Shown one piece after another: positions 1 to 4,851 of a stretch of DNA of 5,053 nt. The stretch lies in the NCBI GenBank assembly GCA_024635815.1, contig JAGXIG010000007.1, positions 1-5,053 on the forward strand. Reading direction: 5' to 3'. The notes below the pieces were generated by a model. That model did not search any database, was not told the DNA's origin, and worked only from the letters and a program-made list of their open reading frames with translations. How positions within the stretch are numbered: position 1 is the stretch's first letter; every line of letters begins with the position of its first letter. The position numbers and the translations under genes were made by a program. This DNA is from Salegentibacter sp. (GTDB lineage Bacteria > Bacteroidota > Bacteroidia > Flavobacteriales > Flavobacteriaceae).

Positions 1-97
1 ATTGTTCTAACGAATCTACACCAATGGTGTCCAACATAGCCTGTAGATTGCTTTCTCTAGGGCCAATATGGCGTAGGGCAAAAGAATCTGTTCTCAT
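1..97 (-). CDS. gcvP: Glycine dehydrogenase (decarboxylating), P-protein, N-terminal fragment
   Basis: This is the 5' end of a gene read on the minus strand: ATG at 97-95, then 32 open codons to the window edge. The peptide begins MRTDSFALRHIGP and continues with an ESNLQAMLDTIGVDSLEQ-type stretch. The RHIGP motif followed by a short helix ending in a 'TIG(V)xSLEQ' turn is the typical N-terminus of the P-protein of the glycine cleavage system. That PLP enzyme decarboxylates glycine and passes the aminomethyl group to the lipoyl arm of the H-protein in the cytoplasm. The family is about 950 residues long, so over 95% of the gene lies outside the window and the catalytic lysine cannot be seen. 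The start is supported by a -7-like box about 26 bp upstream. No glycine riboswitch fits in the short leader. The identification rests on N-terminal resemblance only, but the motif is distinctive. Confidence 0.88.
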   Translation of the reverse strand, partial: MRTDSFALRHIGPRESNLQAMLDTIGVDSLEQ

Positions 98-123
98 TAA
101 AATAAAGTTGTGGTTTTGTGCTG

Positions 124-131
124 CGAAAGTA
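124..131 (-). promoter_or_regulatory. Candidate Bacteroidota -7 element for gcvP
   Basis: Read on the minus strand the bases are TACTTTCG, one mismatch from the Bacteroidota consensus TAnnTTTG. The element lies 26 bp before the gcvP ATG, which would give a leader of roughly 20 nt. No good -33 TTTG element is visible at the expected distance, so the call is tentative. Confidence 0.45.
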
Positions 132-172
132 CATATTTTTAGCGTAAATTTTTAGTGTTTAGGTGCATACAC

Positions 173-198
173 TTGTTAAGATTTGAGGTGGTAATTTG
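173..198 (+). promoter_or_regulatory. Weak candidate promoter for the UbiA-like gene
   Basis: TTG at 173-175 and TAATTTG at 192-198 are separated by 16 bp, with the start codon at 229. This resembles the -33/-7 pair of Bacteroidota, but the -7 box has one spacer base too few and the spacing is short. It is the best candidate in the 131-bp divergent gap between gcvP and this gene. Confidence 0.25.
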
Positions 199-228
199 GG
201 TCCCGGGTAGAATGATTATTTTAGCAAG

Positions 229-1047
229 ATGCAGGGGTTAAAAAACTTTTTGGACTTTTATATAAATAGCAGTCTACACGTGTCTTTGGCCGTGGTTTCG
301 CTAAGTTCATTAAGCTTCCTTGAATTCAATATAGAAATTGATAAAAACCTACTATTCTTTATATTTTTCGGAAGTATTACCAGTTATAATTTTGTGAAAT
401 ACGCCGGCATTGCAAAACTGCATCACGCCAGTCTTGCCCGAAACCTGAAACTGATACAAATTTTCTCGCTTTTATGCTTTCTGGCTTTACTATATTTTGC
501 CTTTCAGCAGGAATTTAGAATACTTTTAGTTTCCGCGATTTTGGGGGTATTCACTTTGCTTTATGCCATTCCTTTAGGGAGGAACAGGCAAAATCTTCGA
601 AATATTGGTGGCATAAAGATCTTTATTATCGCGGTTGTCTGGGCGGGAGTAGTGGTGATTTTACCGTTGATAAATGAGGTTTCATTCCAGGAGATCAGCT
701 TCAGTTTTTTTCAGCGGTTTTTCTTTGTGATCGCTATAACGCTTCCCTTTGAGATAAGGGATCTCAAATATGATTCCGGGAATTTAAATACTATTCCGCA
801 GCAAATTGGAATAGCAAATACTAAGAAAATCGGTTATATTTTATTGGGAATTATGCTCTTACTGGAGTTTTTAAAACCTTATTCTTCGGCAATAAATTTT
901 ATCGCTTTAGGCTTTGCTTTATTATCTTCAGCATATTTTATTAAAGCAGCAGAAGTAGATCAGGGTGCCTATTATTCGGCATTTTGGGTAGAGGGAATTC
1001 CTGTATTTTGGTTGTTGTGCTGGATGGTGACTAAGATTGTTTTTTAG
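229..1047 (+). CDS. UbiA-like multi-pass integral membrane protein
   Basis: This gene encodes a 272-residue, strongly hydrophobic protein. About eight or nine membrane segments can be picked out, at residues near 13-32, 41-57, 74-92, 97-115, 128-148, 160-174, 200-215, 220-238 and 250-270, a number typical of the UbiA prenyltransferase superfamily. A loop DLKYD (D178-D182) in the context FEIRDLKYDSG matches the second Asp-rich motif (DxxxD) of UbiA enzymes, and LYAIPLG (111-117) resembles the LYS-P motif between segments. The first motif, normally NDxxDxxxD, is replaced by YNFVKYAG (N54, K57) with no aspartates. UbiA proteins prenylate aromatic or other acceptors using polyprenyl diphosphate and Mg2+. 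Loss of the first motif makes ordinary catalysis doubtful, so a changed substrate or a non-enzymatic role is possible. No signal peptide is seen apart from the first membrane segment. The gene stands alone, divergent from gcvP and overlapping the convergent anti-sigma gene by 17 bp. The superfamily assignment is fairly confident; the specific function is unknown. Confidence 0.7.
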   Translation: MQGLKNFLDFYINSSLHVSLAVVSLSSLSFLEFNIEIDKNLLFFIFFGSITSYNFVKYAGIAKLHHASLARNLKLIQIFSLLCFLALLYFAFQQEFRILLVSAILGVFTLLYAIPLGRNRQNLRNIGGIKIFIIAVVWAGVVVILPLINEVSFQEISFSFFQRFFFVIAITLPFEIRDLKYDSGNLNTIPQQIGIANTKKIGYILLGIMLLLEFLKPYSSAINFIALGFALLSSAYFIKAAEVDQGAYYSAFWVEGIPVFWLLCWMVTKIVF

Positions 1048-1294
1048 CCATTTCTTTTTCAATGCGGTTTTTCCAGGCTTTTTTCTCTTCCTCAGAACAG
1101 GTTTTAAGCTTAGACTTTTTGATTAAACGGGTGAGCTTTGTATTTTTGGAAGTGTACTTCCGGCAGGGTCTGCATAAGAGCAAATGCATTAGCATGGAGA
1201 TCTTTTCGCGTGTTCCTGCTTCGTTGTACTGGCTTTTGTCGCAGCAGTTTTCAGCTTTTGAACAGTCAAAAATGAAAAATTTTCGTTTCGGCAT
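1031..1294 (-). CDS. Small soluble zinc-binding (ZAS-type) putative anti-sigma factor
   Basis: This is an 87-residue basic protein without a membrane segment. It carries H37-LLL-C41-RP-C44, the H-x3-C-x2-C signature of zinc-binding anti-sigma (ZAS) domains. C11, C17 and C18 lie upstream, and any of them could be the fourth ligand. The lysine-rich tail (about residues 47-87) is predicted helical and highly charged. The start codon lies 3 nt after the stop of the upstream ECF sigma gene and has no clear ribosome binding site of its own, so translation is probably coupled. Sigma followed immediately by its antagonist is the usual arrangement. By analogy with soluble ZAS proteins such as RsrA, it may hold the sigma factor in the cytoplasm and release it when its Cys/Zn site is oxidised or loses metal; this is inference. 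Similar short Cys/His proteins next to ECF sigma genes are, to my knowledge, common in Flavobacteriaceae and often left as hypothetical. The gene ends inside the 3' end of the convergent UbiA-like gene. Confidence 0.72.
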   Translation of the reverse strand: MPKRKFFIFDCSKAENCCDKSQYNEAGTREKISMLMHLLLCRPCRKYTSKNTKLTRLIKKSKLKTCSEEEKKAWKNRIEKEMAKKQS

Positions 1295-1297
1295 AAC

Positions 1298-1849
1298 TTA
1301 GAACCAGTTTTTTTCAAGACAAGCTGCCAATGCGGTGCGTGCCCTGTGAATGATTACCCAAAGGTTAGACGGACTAATATTGAATTCTTTACATACCGCT
1401 TCAGTGTCAGCCTCATCAATGGTTTTCATCTTAAATATTGCGGCGTGTTTTTCGTTTATTTGATCCAGGCATTCTAAAATCGCCAATCCCAACTCGGTGT
1501 TTTCCATTTCATCTTCGGCAGTACGATCAAAAGTATCGGGTACCTGTTCTTCGAGCCAGTCTCCATTATTTTCAGAATCTGAATAATTTATGCGAACTTC
1601 TGCTTGCCCTTTTTGCGAGTTAATCTTGCGATAATGATCTATAATTTTTCGCTTTAAAATAGAAATAAGCCAGGTGCGCTCTGTTGCCCTACCTTCAAAA
1701 TTATCTTTAGAATTGAGGCCTGCAAGAAAGGTTTCAGAAATTAAATCGTTAGCCACCTCGCGATCGTTAACCCTAACAATTGCATAGTTAAAAAGGTAGT
1801 CTGAATATTTATCCACCCATTTTGTAGGATCGAGTTTATGAGTTGGCAT
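1298..1849 (-). CDS. ECF-type RNA polymerase sigma-70 family factor
   Basis: This gene encodes 183 residues with the two-domain layout of group 4 (ECF) sigma factors. Region 2 spans about residues 12-76. It includes the helix YLFNYAIVRVNDREVANDLISE, which binds the core polymerase clamp, and the RATERTWLISILKRKIIDHYRK stretch, which corresponds to regions 2.3-2.4 for -10 melting and recognition. An acidic linker (about 89-117, rich in D and E) follows. Region 4 (about 119-176) contains a helix-turn-helix, TEAVCKEFNISPSNLWVIIHRAR, for -35 recognition. The C-terminus ...CLEKNWF resembles the ECF subgroup whose region 4 reads NLWV-x2-HRAR and ends CLE-x-NWF. Regions 1 and 3 are absent, as expected. 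The partner anti-sigma gene begins 3 nt downstream, so the two form an operon. Upstream there is a good -7 box and a 7-bp inverted repeat, which could mediate autoregulation. The regulon cannot be deduced from the window. The family call is very sure; the signal sensed is unknown. Confidence 0.93.
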   Translation of the reverse strand: MPTHKLDPTKWVDKYSDYLFNYAIVRVNDREVANDLISETFLAGLNSKDNFEGRATERTWLISILKRKIIDHYRKINSQKGQAEVRINYSDSENNGDWLEEQVPDTFDRTAEDEMENTELGLAILECLDQINEKHAAIFKMKTIDEADTEAVCKEFNISPSNLWVIIHRARTALAACLEKNWF

Positions 1850-1879
1850 AGGCTAGCGTCAAGGTCACCTCAAACTTAA

Positions 1880-1887
1880 CAAAAGTA
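1880..1887 (-). promoter_or_regulatory. Candidate -7 element for the ECF sigma/anti-sigma operon
   Basis: On the minus strand the bases are TACTTTTG, an exact match to the Bacteroidota -7 consensus TAnnTTTG. The element lies 30 bp before the sigma ATG, which predicts a leader of about 24 nt. No TTTG -33 box is seen; the -33 area is instead occupied by the inverted repeat at 1895-1916. Confidence 0.5.
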
Positions 1888-1894
1888 TTTGAAT

Positions 1895-1916
1895 TTATAA
1901 GTTATAGATCTTATAA
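1895..1916. repeat. 7-bp inverted repeat in the -35 region of the sigma operon
   Basis: TTATAAG (1895-1901) and CTTATAA (1910-1916) are perfect inverted copies with an 8-nt spacer. The repeat covers roughly -21 to -42 relative to the start site predicted from the -7 box at 1880-1887. The position would suit an operator for a dimeric regulator. It is AT-rich, so chance cannot be excluded. Confidence 0.35.
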
Positions 1917-1953
1917 GGTTTCATTGCTGAAAATTAGTCCTGAAAAGTGGAAA

Positions 1954-1983
1954 GCGGTCTGAAAATGTTACATTCCAGACCGC
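1954..1983 (-). terminator. Hairpin terminator after the M3 peptidase gene
   Basis: GCGGTCTG (1954-1961) pairs perfectly with CAGACCGC (1976-1983). The inner bases AATG/CATT (1964-1967 with 1971-1974) add a second short helix around a three-base loop. On the minus strand the hairpin begins 12 nt after the M3 stop codon and is followed by the broken T-tract TTTCCACTTTTC. It separates the peptidase transcript from the sigma operon, which has its own promoter candidate downstream. Confidence 0.65.
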
Positions 1984-1995
1984 ATACTTCTTAAT

Positions 1996-4029
1996 TTACT
2001 TTTCAATTAATCCGGCTCGTTTTAGTAGAGCATCGGGTTTTGGTTCTTTTCCACGGAATTTCTTATAAAGCGTCATCGGGTGATCTGTACCGCCTTGTGA
2101 GAGGATATTCGTTTTGAACTTGTTAGCGACTTCCCTACTGAAGATACCGTTTTGCTGAAAATATTCAAAGGTATCGGCGTCCAAAACTTCTGCCCATTTA
2201 TAGGAATAATACCCGGCAGAATAGCCGCCCTGGAAAATATGGGAGAACGCGGTACTCATACAGTTTTCTTCAACATTCGGAAATAATTTTGTGCGTTCAA
2301 AAGCTTTGTCTTCGTTAGCCTTTACATCAGTAATTGCTGAAGGATCTACCCCGTGCCAGCTTAAATCCAGCATTCCGAAGCTCAATTGTCTTACCGTGGC
2401 CATTCCTTCCTGGAAATTCGCCGATTCTTTTATTTTCTGAACCAATTCCATAGGAATCACTTCGCCGGTTTGGTAATGTTTGGCGAATAATTGAAGCGCT
2501 TCCTTTTCGTAACACCAGTTTTCTAGTAACTGACTTGGAAGTTCTACAAAATCCCAATAGACGTTTGCGCCAGAAAGGCTTGGGTATTGTGTATCCCCCA
2601 ACATTCCGTGCAAGGCGTGGCCAAATTCGTGGAAAAGAGTAGTGACTTCGTTAAAAGTAAGTAACGATGGTTGTTTTTTGGATGGTTTGGTGAAATTGCA
2701 TACAATAGAAATATGTGGGCGTTCTTCCTCTCCGTCTTTTTTGTATTGCGATTTATACCCTGTCATCCAGGCACCATCGCGTTTTCCCGGTCTAGGGTGG
2801 AAATCGGCGTAAAATAAGGCGATTTCCTTATGGTCTTCATCGATAACCTGGTAGGTTTTTACATCTTCGTGATATTTATCAACGTCAAAAACTTCTTTAA
2901 AGTTTAAATCATAAAGTTTATTGGCTACTGTGAAAACGCCATCTATAACATTTTCTAGTTTAAAATAAGGCTTTAGTTTTTCATCATCGAGATTGAATAA
3001 TTTTTGTTTCAGTTTCTCACTGTAAAAAGCTGCATCCCATTTTTGAAGCTGATCTATTCCATCCAGATCTTTGGCGAAGTTTTCTAACTCGTCAAACTCA
3101 CGTTCTGCAGCCGGCTTTGCTTTTTCAAGAATTTCCTCTAAAAAGCTGTTCACTTTATCCGGAGTCTCGGCCATACGCTCTTCCAAAACAAAGTGGGCGT
3201 GGGTTTGGTAACCTAAGAGTTGCGCACGCTCATATCTTAACTTAGCGATCTGCAATACATTTTCCCGGTTGTCTAATTCGTCTCCATGAAATCCTTTCGA
3301 ACCAAAAGCAAGCGCCATTTTTTTACGAAGCTCCCTGTTTTCAGCATATTTCATAAAAGGGAGGTAGCTTGGGTATTCCAGTGTGAAAACCCAACCTTCT
3401 TTTTCTTTTGAAGTTGCCACCTGCGCAGCTTCTTCTTTAAAGCTTTCCGGAAGGCCTTTTAAATCATTTTCATCAGTAAGAAGCAACTCGAATTTGTTGG
3501 TTTCAGCAAGTACATTCTGGCCAAAATCCAGGCTTAGTTTGGAAAGCTTTTTGTCAATATCTCTAAGTTCATTTTGCTTTGCAATGGGTAAGTTGGCACC
3601 ATTTCGTGAAAAAGCTTTGTATTTTCTATCTAGAAGTGTTTTTCGTTCAGTATTTAGATCAAGCTCTTCCATTTTATCGTAAACCGACTTAACTCTTTCG
3701 AAAAGTGCTTTATTAAGAATGATATCGTTTTTAAATTCTGATAAAAGCGGGGAAACTTCCTGGGCTATTTGCTGAATTTCCTCATTAGTTTCAGCCGAAT
3801 TCAGATTAAAAAAAATACTGGTTACCCTGTCTAATTTTTCTCCAGCAAATTCTAAAGTTTCAATGGTATTATAGAAGCTAGGTTCTTCACTATTTGATGA
3901 AATCGCTTTGATTTCTTCACTGGCCATTTCAATGGCATTAATTATTGCGGGTTTAAAATGCTCGTTTTTAATTTTAGAAAACGGCGCATGATTAAATTCC
4001 TGTAAAAGTGGATTATTTTGGGTGATCAT
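1996..4029 (-). CDS. M3-family zinc metallopeptidase (Dcp / oligopeptidase A type)
   Basis: This gene encodes 677 residues, close to the ~680 of E. coli Dcp and OpdA. The zinc site is complete: LFHEFGHALHG gives H467, E468 (catalytic) and H471. The third ligand E496 in DFVELPSQ lies 29 residues after H467, the spacing found in the family. Other M3 landmarks are PGKRDGAWM (414-422), the loop around YPSLSGANV (482-490), and SHIFQGGYSAGYYSY (596-610), which holds H597 and the Tyr residues (Y603, Y607, Y608) that contact substrate and the transition state in family members. The N-terminal ~250 residues are helical and form the lid half of the clam-shaped fold. There is no signal peptide or lipobox, so the enzyme is probably cytosolic and degrades short peptides left by other proteases. 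The loop after HEFGH looks more Dcp-like than OpdA-like, but I do not separate dipeptidyl carboxypeptidase from endo-oligopeptidase activity by eye, so no symbol is given. The gene stands alone and ends at a hairpin. No key residue is missing. Confidence 0.95.
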   Translation of the reverse strand: MITQNNPLLQEFNHAPFSKIKNEHFKPAIINAIEMASEEIKAISSNSEEPSFYNTIETLEFAGEKLDRVTSIFFNLNSAETNEEIQQIAQEVSPLLSEFKNDIILNKALFERVKSVYDKMEELDLNTERKTLLDRKYKAFSRNGANLPIAKQNELRDIDKKLSKLSLDFGQNVLAETNKFELLLTDENDLKGLPESFKEEAAQVATSKEKEGWVFTLEYPSYLPFMKYAENRELRKKMALAFGSKGFHGDELDNRENVLQIAKLRYERAQLLGYQTHAHFVLEERMAETPDKVNSFLEEILEKAKPAAEREFDELENFAKDLDGIDQLQKWDAAFYSEKLKQKLFNLDDEKLKPYFKLENVIDGVFTVANKLYDLNFKEVFDVDKYHEDVKTYQVIDEDHKEIALFYADFHPRPGKRDGAWMTGYKSQYKKDGEEERPHISIVCNFTKPSKKQPSLLTFNEVTTLFHEFGHALHGMLGDTQYPSLSGANVYWDFVELPSQLLENWCYEKEALQLFAKHYQTGEVIPMELVQKIKESANFQEGMATVRQLSFGMLDLSWHGVDPSAITDVKANEDKAFERTKLFPNVEENCMSTAFSHIFQGGYSAGYYSYKWAEVLDADTFEYFQQNGIFSREVANKFKTNILSQGGTDHPMTLYKKFRGKEPKPDALLKRAGLIEK

Positions 4030-4119
4030 TATCTCTATTTCGTTTTAGTTTTTAAACATCTAATTTATCCATTAATCATTGCTTAAGCTTGCCAAAAGAC
4101 CACTTAACCTAAATTTGAC

Positions 4120-4131
4120 GTTATTAATAAC
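4120..4131. repeat. Perfect 12-bp palindrome
   Basis: GTTATTAATAAC is identical to its own reverse complement. It overlaps the first of two direct copies of ACGTTAT (4118-4124 and 4147-4153, 29 bp start to start), nearly three helical turns apart. It lies about 90-100 bp upstream of the M3 start codon and about 50 bp upstream of the putative plus-strand promoter, so it could serve either as an operator. AT-rich sequence makes chance palindromes more likely. Confidence 0.3.
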
Positions 4132-4157
4132 ATTTTTTAACACAAAACGTTATCTTT

Positions 4158-4175
4158 TATACAAAAAATTGTATA
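4158..4175. repeat. 7-bp inverted repeat overlapping a plus-strand -7-like box
   Basis: TATACAA (4158-4164) and TTGTATA (4169-4175) are perfect inverted copies separated by AAAA. The right arm overlaps the -7-like element at 4172-4179. A protein bound here would be expected to affect transcription from that element; this is inference. Confidence 0.35.
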
Positions 4176-4179
4176 TTTC
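4172..4179 (+). promoter_or_regulatory. Candidate -7 element for a plus-strand small RNA
   Basis: TATATTTC differs from TAnnTTTG only at the last base. It would start transcription near 4186, about 22 nt before the left arm of the long helix at 4208. There is no convincing -33 TTTG. The call depends mostly on the structured region and terminator downstream. Confidence 0.3.
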
Positions 4180-4207
4180 AACTTTAGAATATTGAACGTT
4201 TTAAAAA

Positions 4208-4335
4208 ATGTAGTAGCTTATACTTATAAAGTTTTTCTGGTTTAAATATTTAGAATGGTTAATAAATAATTTGTACAGATTTAGGTAAGTTTACTACATA
4301 GAAAGCCACGTCGCAAGACGTGGCTTTCGCTTTTT
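4208..4335 (+). ncRNA. Candidate structured small RNA with its own terminator (possibly 6S-like)
   Basis: ATGTAGTA (4208-4215) pairs perfectly with TACTACAT (4292-4299). The helix continues with G4216·U4291, a bulged U4290, CUUA (4217-4220) with UAAG (4286-4289), and U4221·G4285, giving about 14 pairs. Further in, UCUG (4236-4239) pairs with CAGA (4276-4279) and UAUUUA (4247-4252) with UAAAUA (4263-4268), leaving an asymmetric internal bubble (4222-4235 opposite 4280-4284). The result is a rod of about 92 nt that ends one base before a perfect terminator hairpin and U-run. The two G·U pairs would be C·A mismatches in the opposite strand, so the structure favours a plus-strand RNA. A closed rod with a bubble recalls 6S RNA, which binds RNA polymerase as a promoter mimic, but I cannot confirm family membership. 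It is antisense to nothing until past 4333. An alternative is chance folding of AT-rich DNA, or a purE 3' UTR element. Confidence 0.45.
4301..4335 (+). terminator. Strong intrinsic terminator, best oriented on the plus strand
   Basis: GAAAGCCACGTC (4301-4312) pairs with GACGTGGCTTTC (4317-4328) in a perfect 12-bp stem closed by a GCAA (GNRA) loop. It is followed on the plus strand by GC and five T (4331-4335). On the minus strand the hairpin starts 5 nt after the purE stop and could also end the purK-purE transcript. In that direction only the stem's own TTTC followed by TATG is present, not a T-run. It may act in both directions. Confidence 0.8.
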
Positions 4336-4819
4336 ATCGCTTTACTTTCTTCGCACCTTCAATCACCTTAGCTTTAAGTCCTTCTTTATAGACTAAAATC
4401 TTATCTAAAGTGCATTTATCGGAAGCTCCTATAATTTGCGCTGCAAGAATTCCTGCGTTTTTAGCGCCGTTAAGGGCTACTGTAGCCACAGGAACGCCGC
4501 CGGGCATTTGTAAAATAGACAATACCGAATCCCAGCCGTCTATGGAGTTACTGGATTTCACAGGAACACCAATTACCGGAAGTGGAGAGAGGGAGGCGAT
4601 CATTCCGGGTAAATGGGCAGCGCCACCGGCACCGGCTATAATTACTTTTATGCCGCGTTCGTGGGCGGTTTTTCCGTATTCAAATAACTTTTCGGGCGTA
4701 CGGTGTGCAGAAACGATATCTACTTCTACTTCCAGATCAAAACCTTCCAGAATGTCTATGGCATCCTGCATTACCGGTAAATCGCTGGTACTTCCCATTA
4801 TTACTGCTACTTTGCTCAT
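4334..4819 (-). CDS. purE: N5-carboxyaminoimidazole ribonucleotide mutase (PurE, class I)
   Basis: This gene encodes 161 residues, the normal length for class I PurE. It converts N5-CAIR to CAIR in the cytoplasm, moving the carboxyl group made by PurK to C4 of the imidazole during purine synthesis. The motifs are in order: MGSTSD (8-13, phosphate-binding loop), SAHRTP (37-42) with the catalytic His39, AGAGGAAHLPGM (62-73), PVIGVPVKSS (81-90), and SILQMPGGVPVATVALNGAKNAGILAA, the long conserved C-terminal block (101-127). All key positions are present. Class I is the bacterial and plant form that needs PurK, which agrees with the purK gene 32 bp upstream on the same strand. The ATG at 4819-4817 gives the standard N-terminus MSKVAVIMGS. 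The protein forms octamers in studied members. A strong hairpin begins 5 nt after the stop. No riboswitch or PurR site is visible here; regulation probably acts upstream of purK, outside the window. Confidence 0.97.
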   Translation of the reverse strand: MSKVAVIMGSTSDLPVMQDAIDILEGFDLEVEVDIVSAHRTPEKLFEYGKTAHERGIKVIIAGAGGAAHLPGMIASLSPLPVIGVPVKSSNSIDGWDSVLSILQMPGGVPVATVALNGAKNAGILAAQIIGASDKCTLDKILVYKEGLKAKVIEGAKKVKR

Positions 4820-4832
4820 AATTTTATGTTCA

Positions 4833-4850
4833 AAAACTTCGTGAAGTTTT
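4833..4850 (-). repeat. Hairpin in the purK-purE intercistronic gap
   Basis: AAAACTTC (4833-4840) and GAAGTTTT (4843-4850) are perfect inverted copies around two bases, so the RNA could form a six-pair stem with a six-base loop. On the minus strand the second arm runs into T5, like a weak intrinsic terminator, about 15 nt before the purE start codon. It begins within the second of two tandem purK stop codons. It could lower or process purE expression relative to purK. Confidence 0.4.
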
Positions 4851-4851
4851 A

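Larger units (their letters stand above)
4030..4333. other. 304-bp AT-rich intergenic region between purE and the M3 gene
   Basis: No protein-coding gene is supported here. From left to right it holds an AT-rich leader for the M3 gene with no clear -7 box, a perfect 12-bp palindrome (4120-4131), ACGTTAT repeated directly at 4118-4124 and 4147-4153, an inverted repeat (4158-4175), a plus-strand -7-like element (4172-4179), a long-range helix (4208-4221 with 4285-4299) and a strong terminator hairpin (4301-4328). Most of the organised structure sits in the half nearer purE and favours a plus-strand transcript. Confidence 0.7.

Noticed and set aside
98..228. Glycine riboswitch upstream of gcvP
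   Set aside because: The gap is only 131 bp and is shared by two divergent genes, the predicted gcvP leader is about 20 nt, and no tandem aptamer-like helices are visible.
1062..1301. 79-codon plus-strand open frame opposite the anti-sigma gene
   Set aside because: The minus-strand frame has the H-x3-C-x2-C motif and is coupled to the sigma gene; the plus-strand frame has no such support.
1438..1623. 61-codon plus-strand frame opposite the sigma gene
   Set aside because: It is antisense to a fully supported sigma factor and has no recognisable content.
1954..1983. Hairpin as part of a mobile element end or attachment site
   Set aside because: Its position 12 nt after the M3 stop and the absence of flanking direct repeats or transposase/integrase fragments fit a terminator better.
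2327..2557. 76-codon minus-strand frame inside the M3 gene
   Set aside because: It is out of frame with the M3 peptidase across the conserved region after HEFGH and has no recognisable domain.
3383..3682. 99-codon plus-strand open frame inside the M3 gene
   Set aside because: It is Ser/Phe-rich and low in complexity, a typical shadow of a Lys/Glu-rich helical coding region. No start signal is present.
4410..4844. 144-codon open frame on the plus strand, antisense to purE
   Set aside because: It lies almost wholly opposite purE, whose motifs are complete. The protein is Pro/Ser/Thr-rich with no recognisable domain, as expected of a complement of conserved codons.
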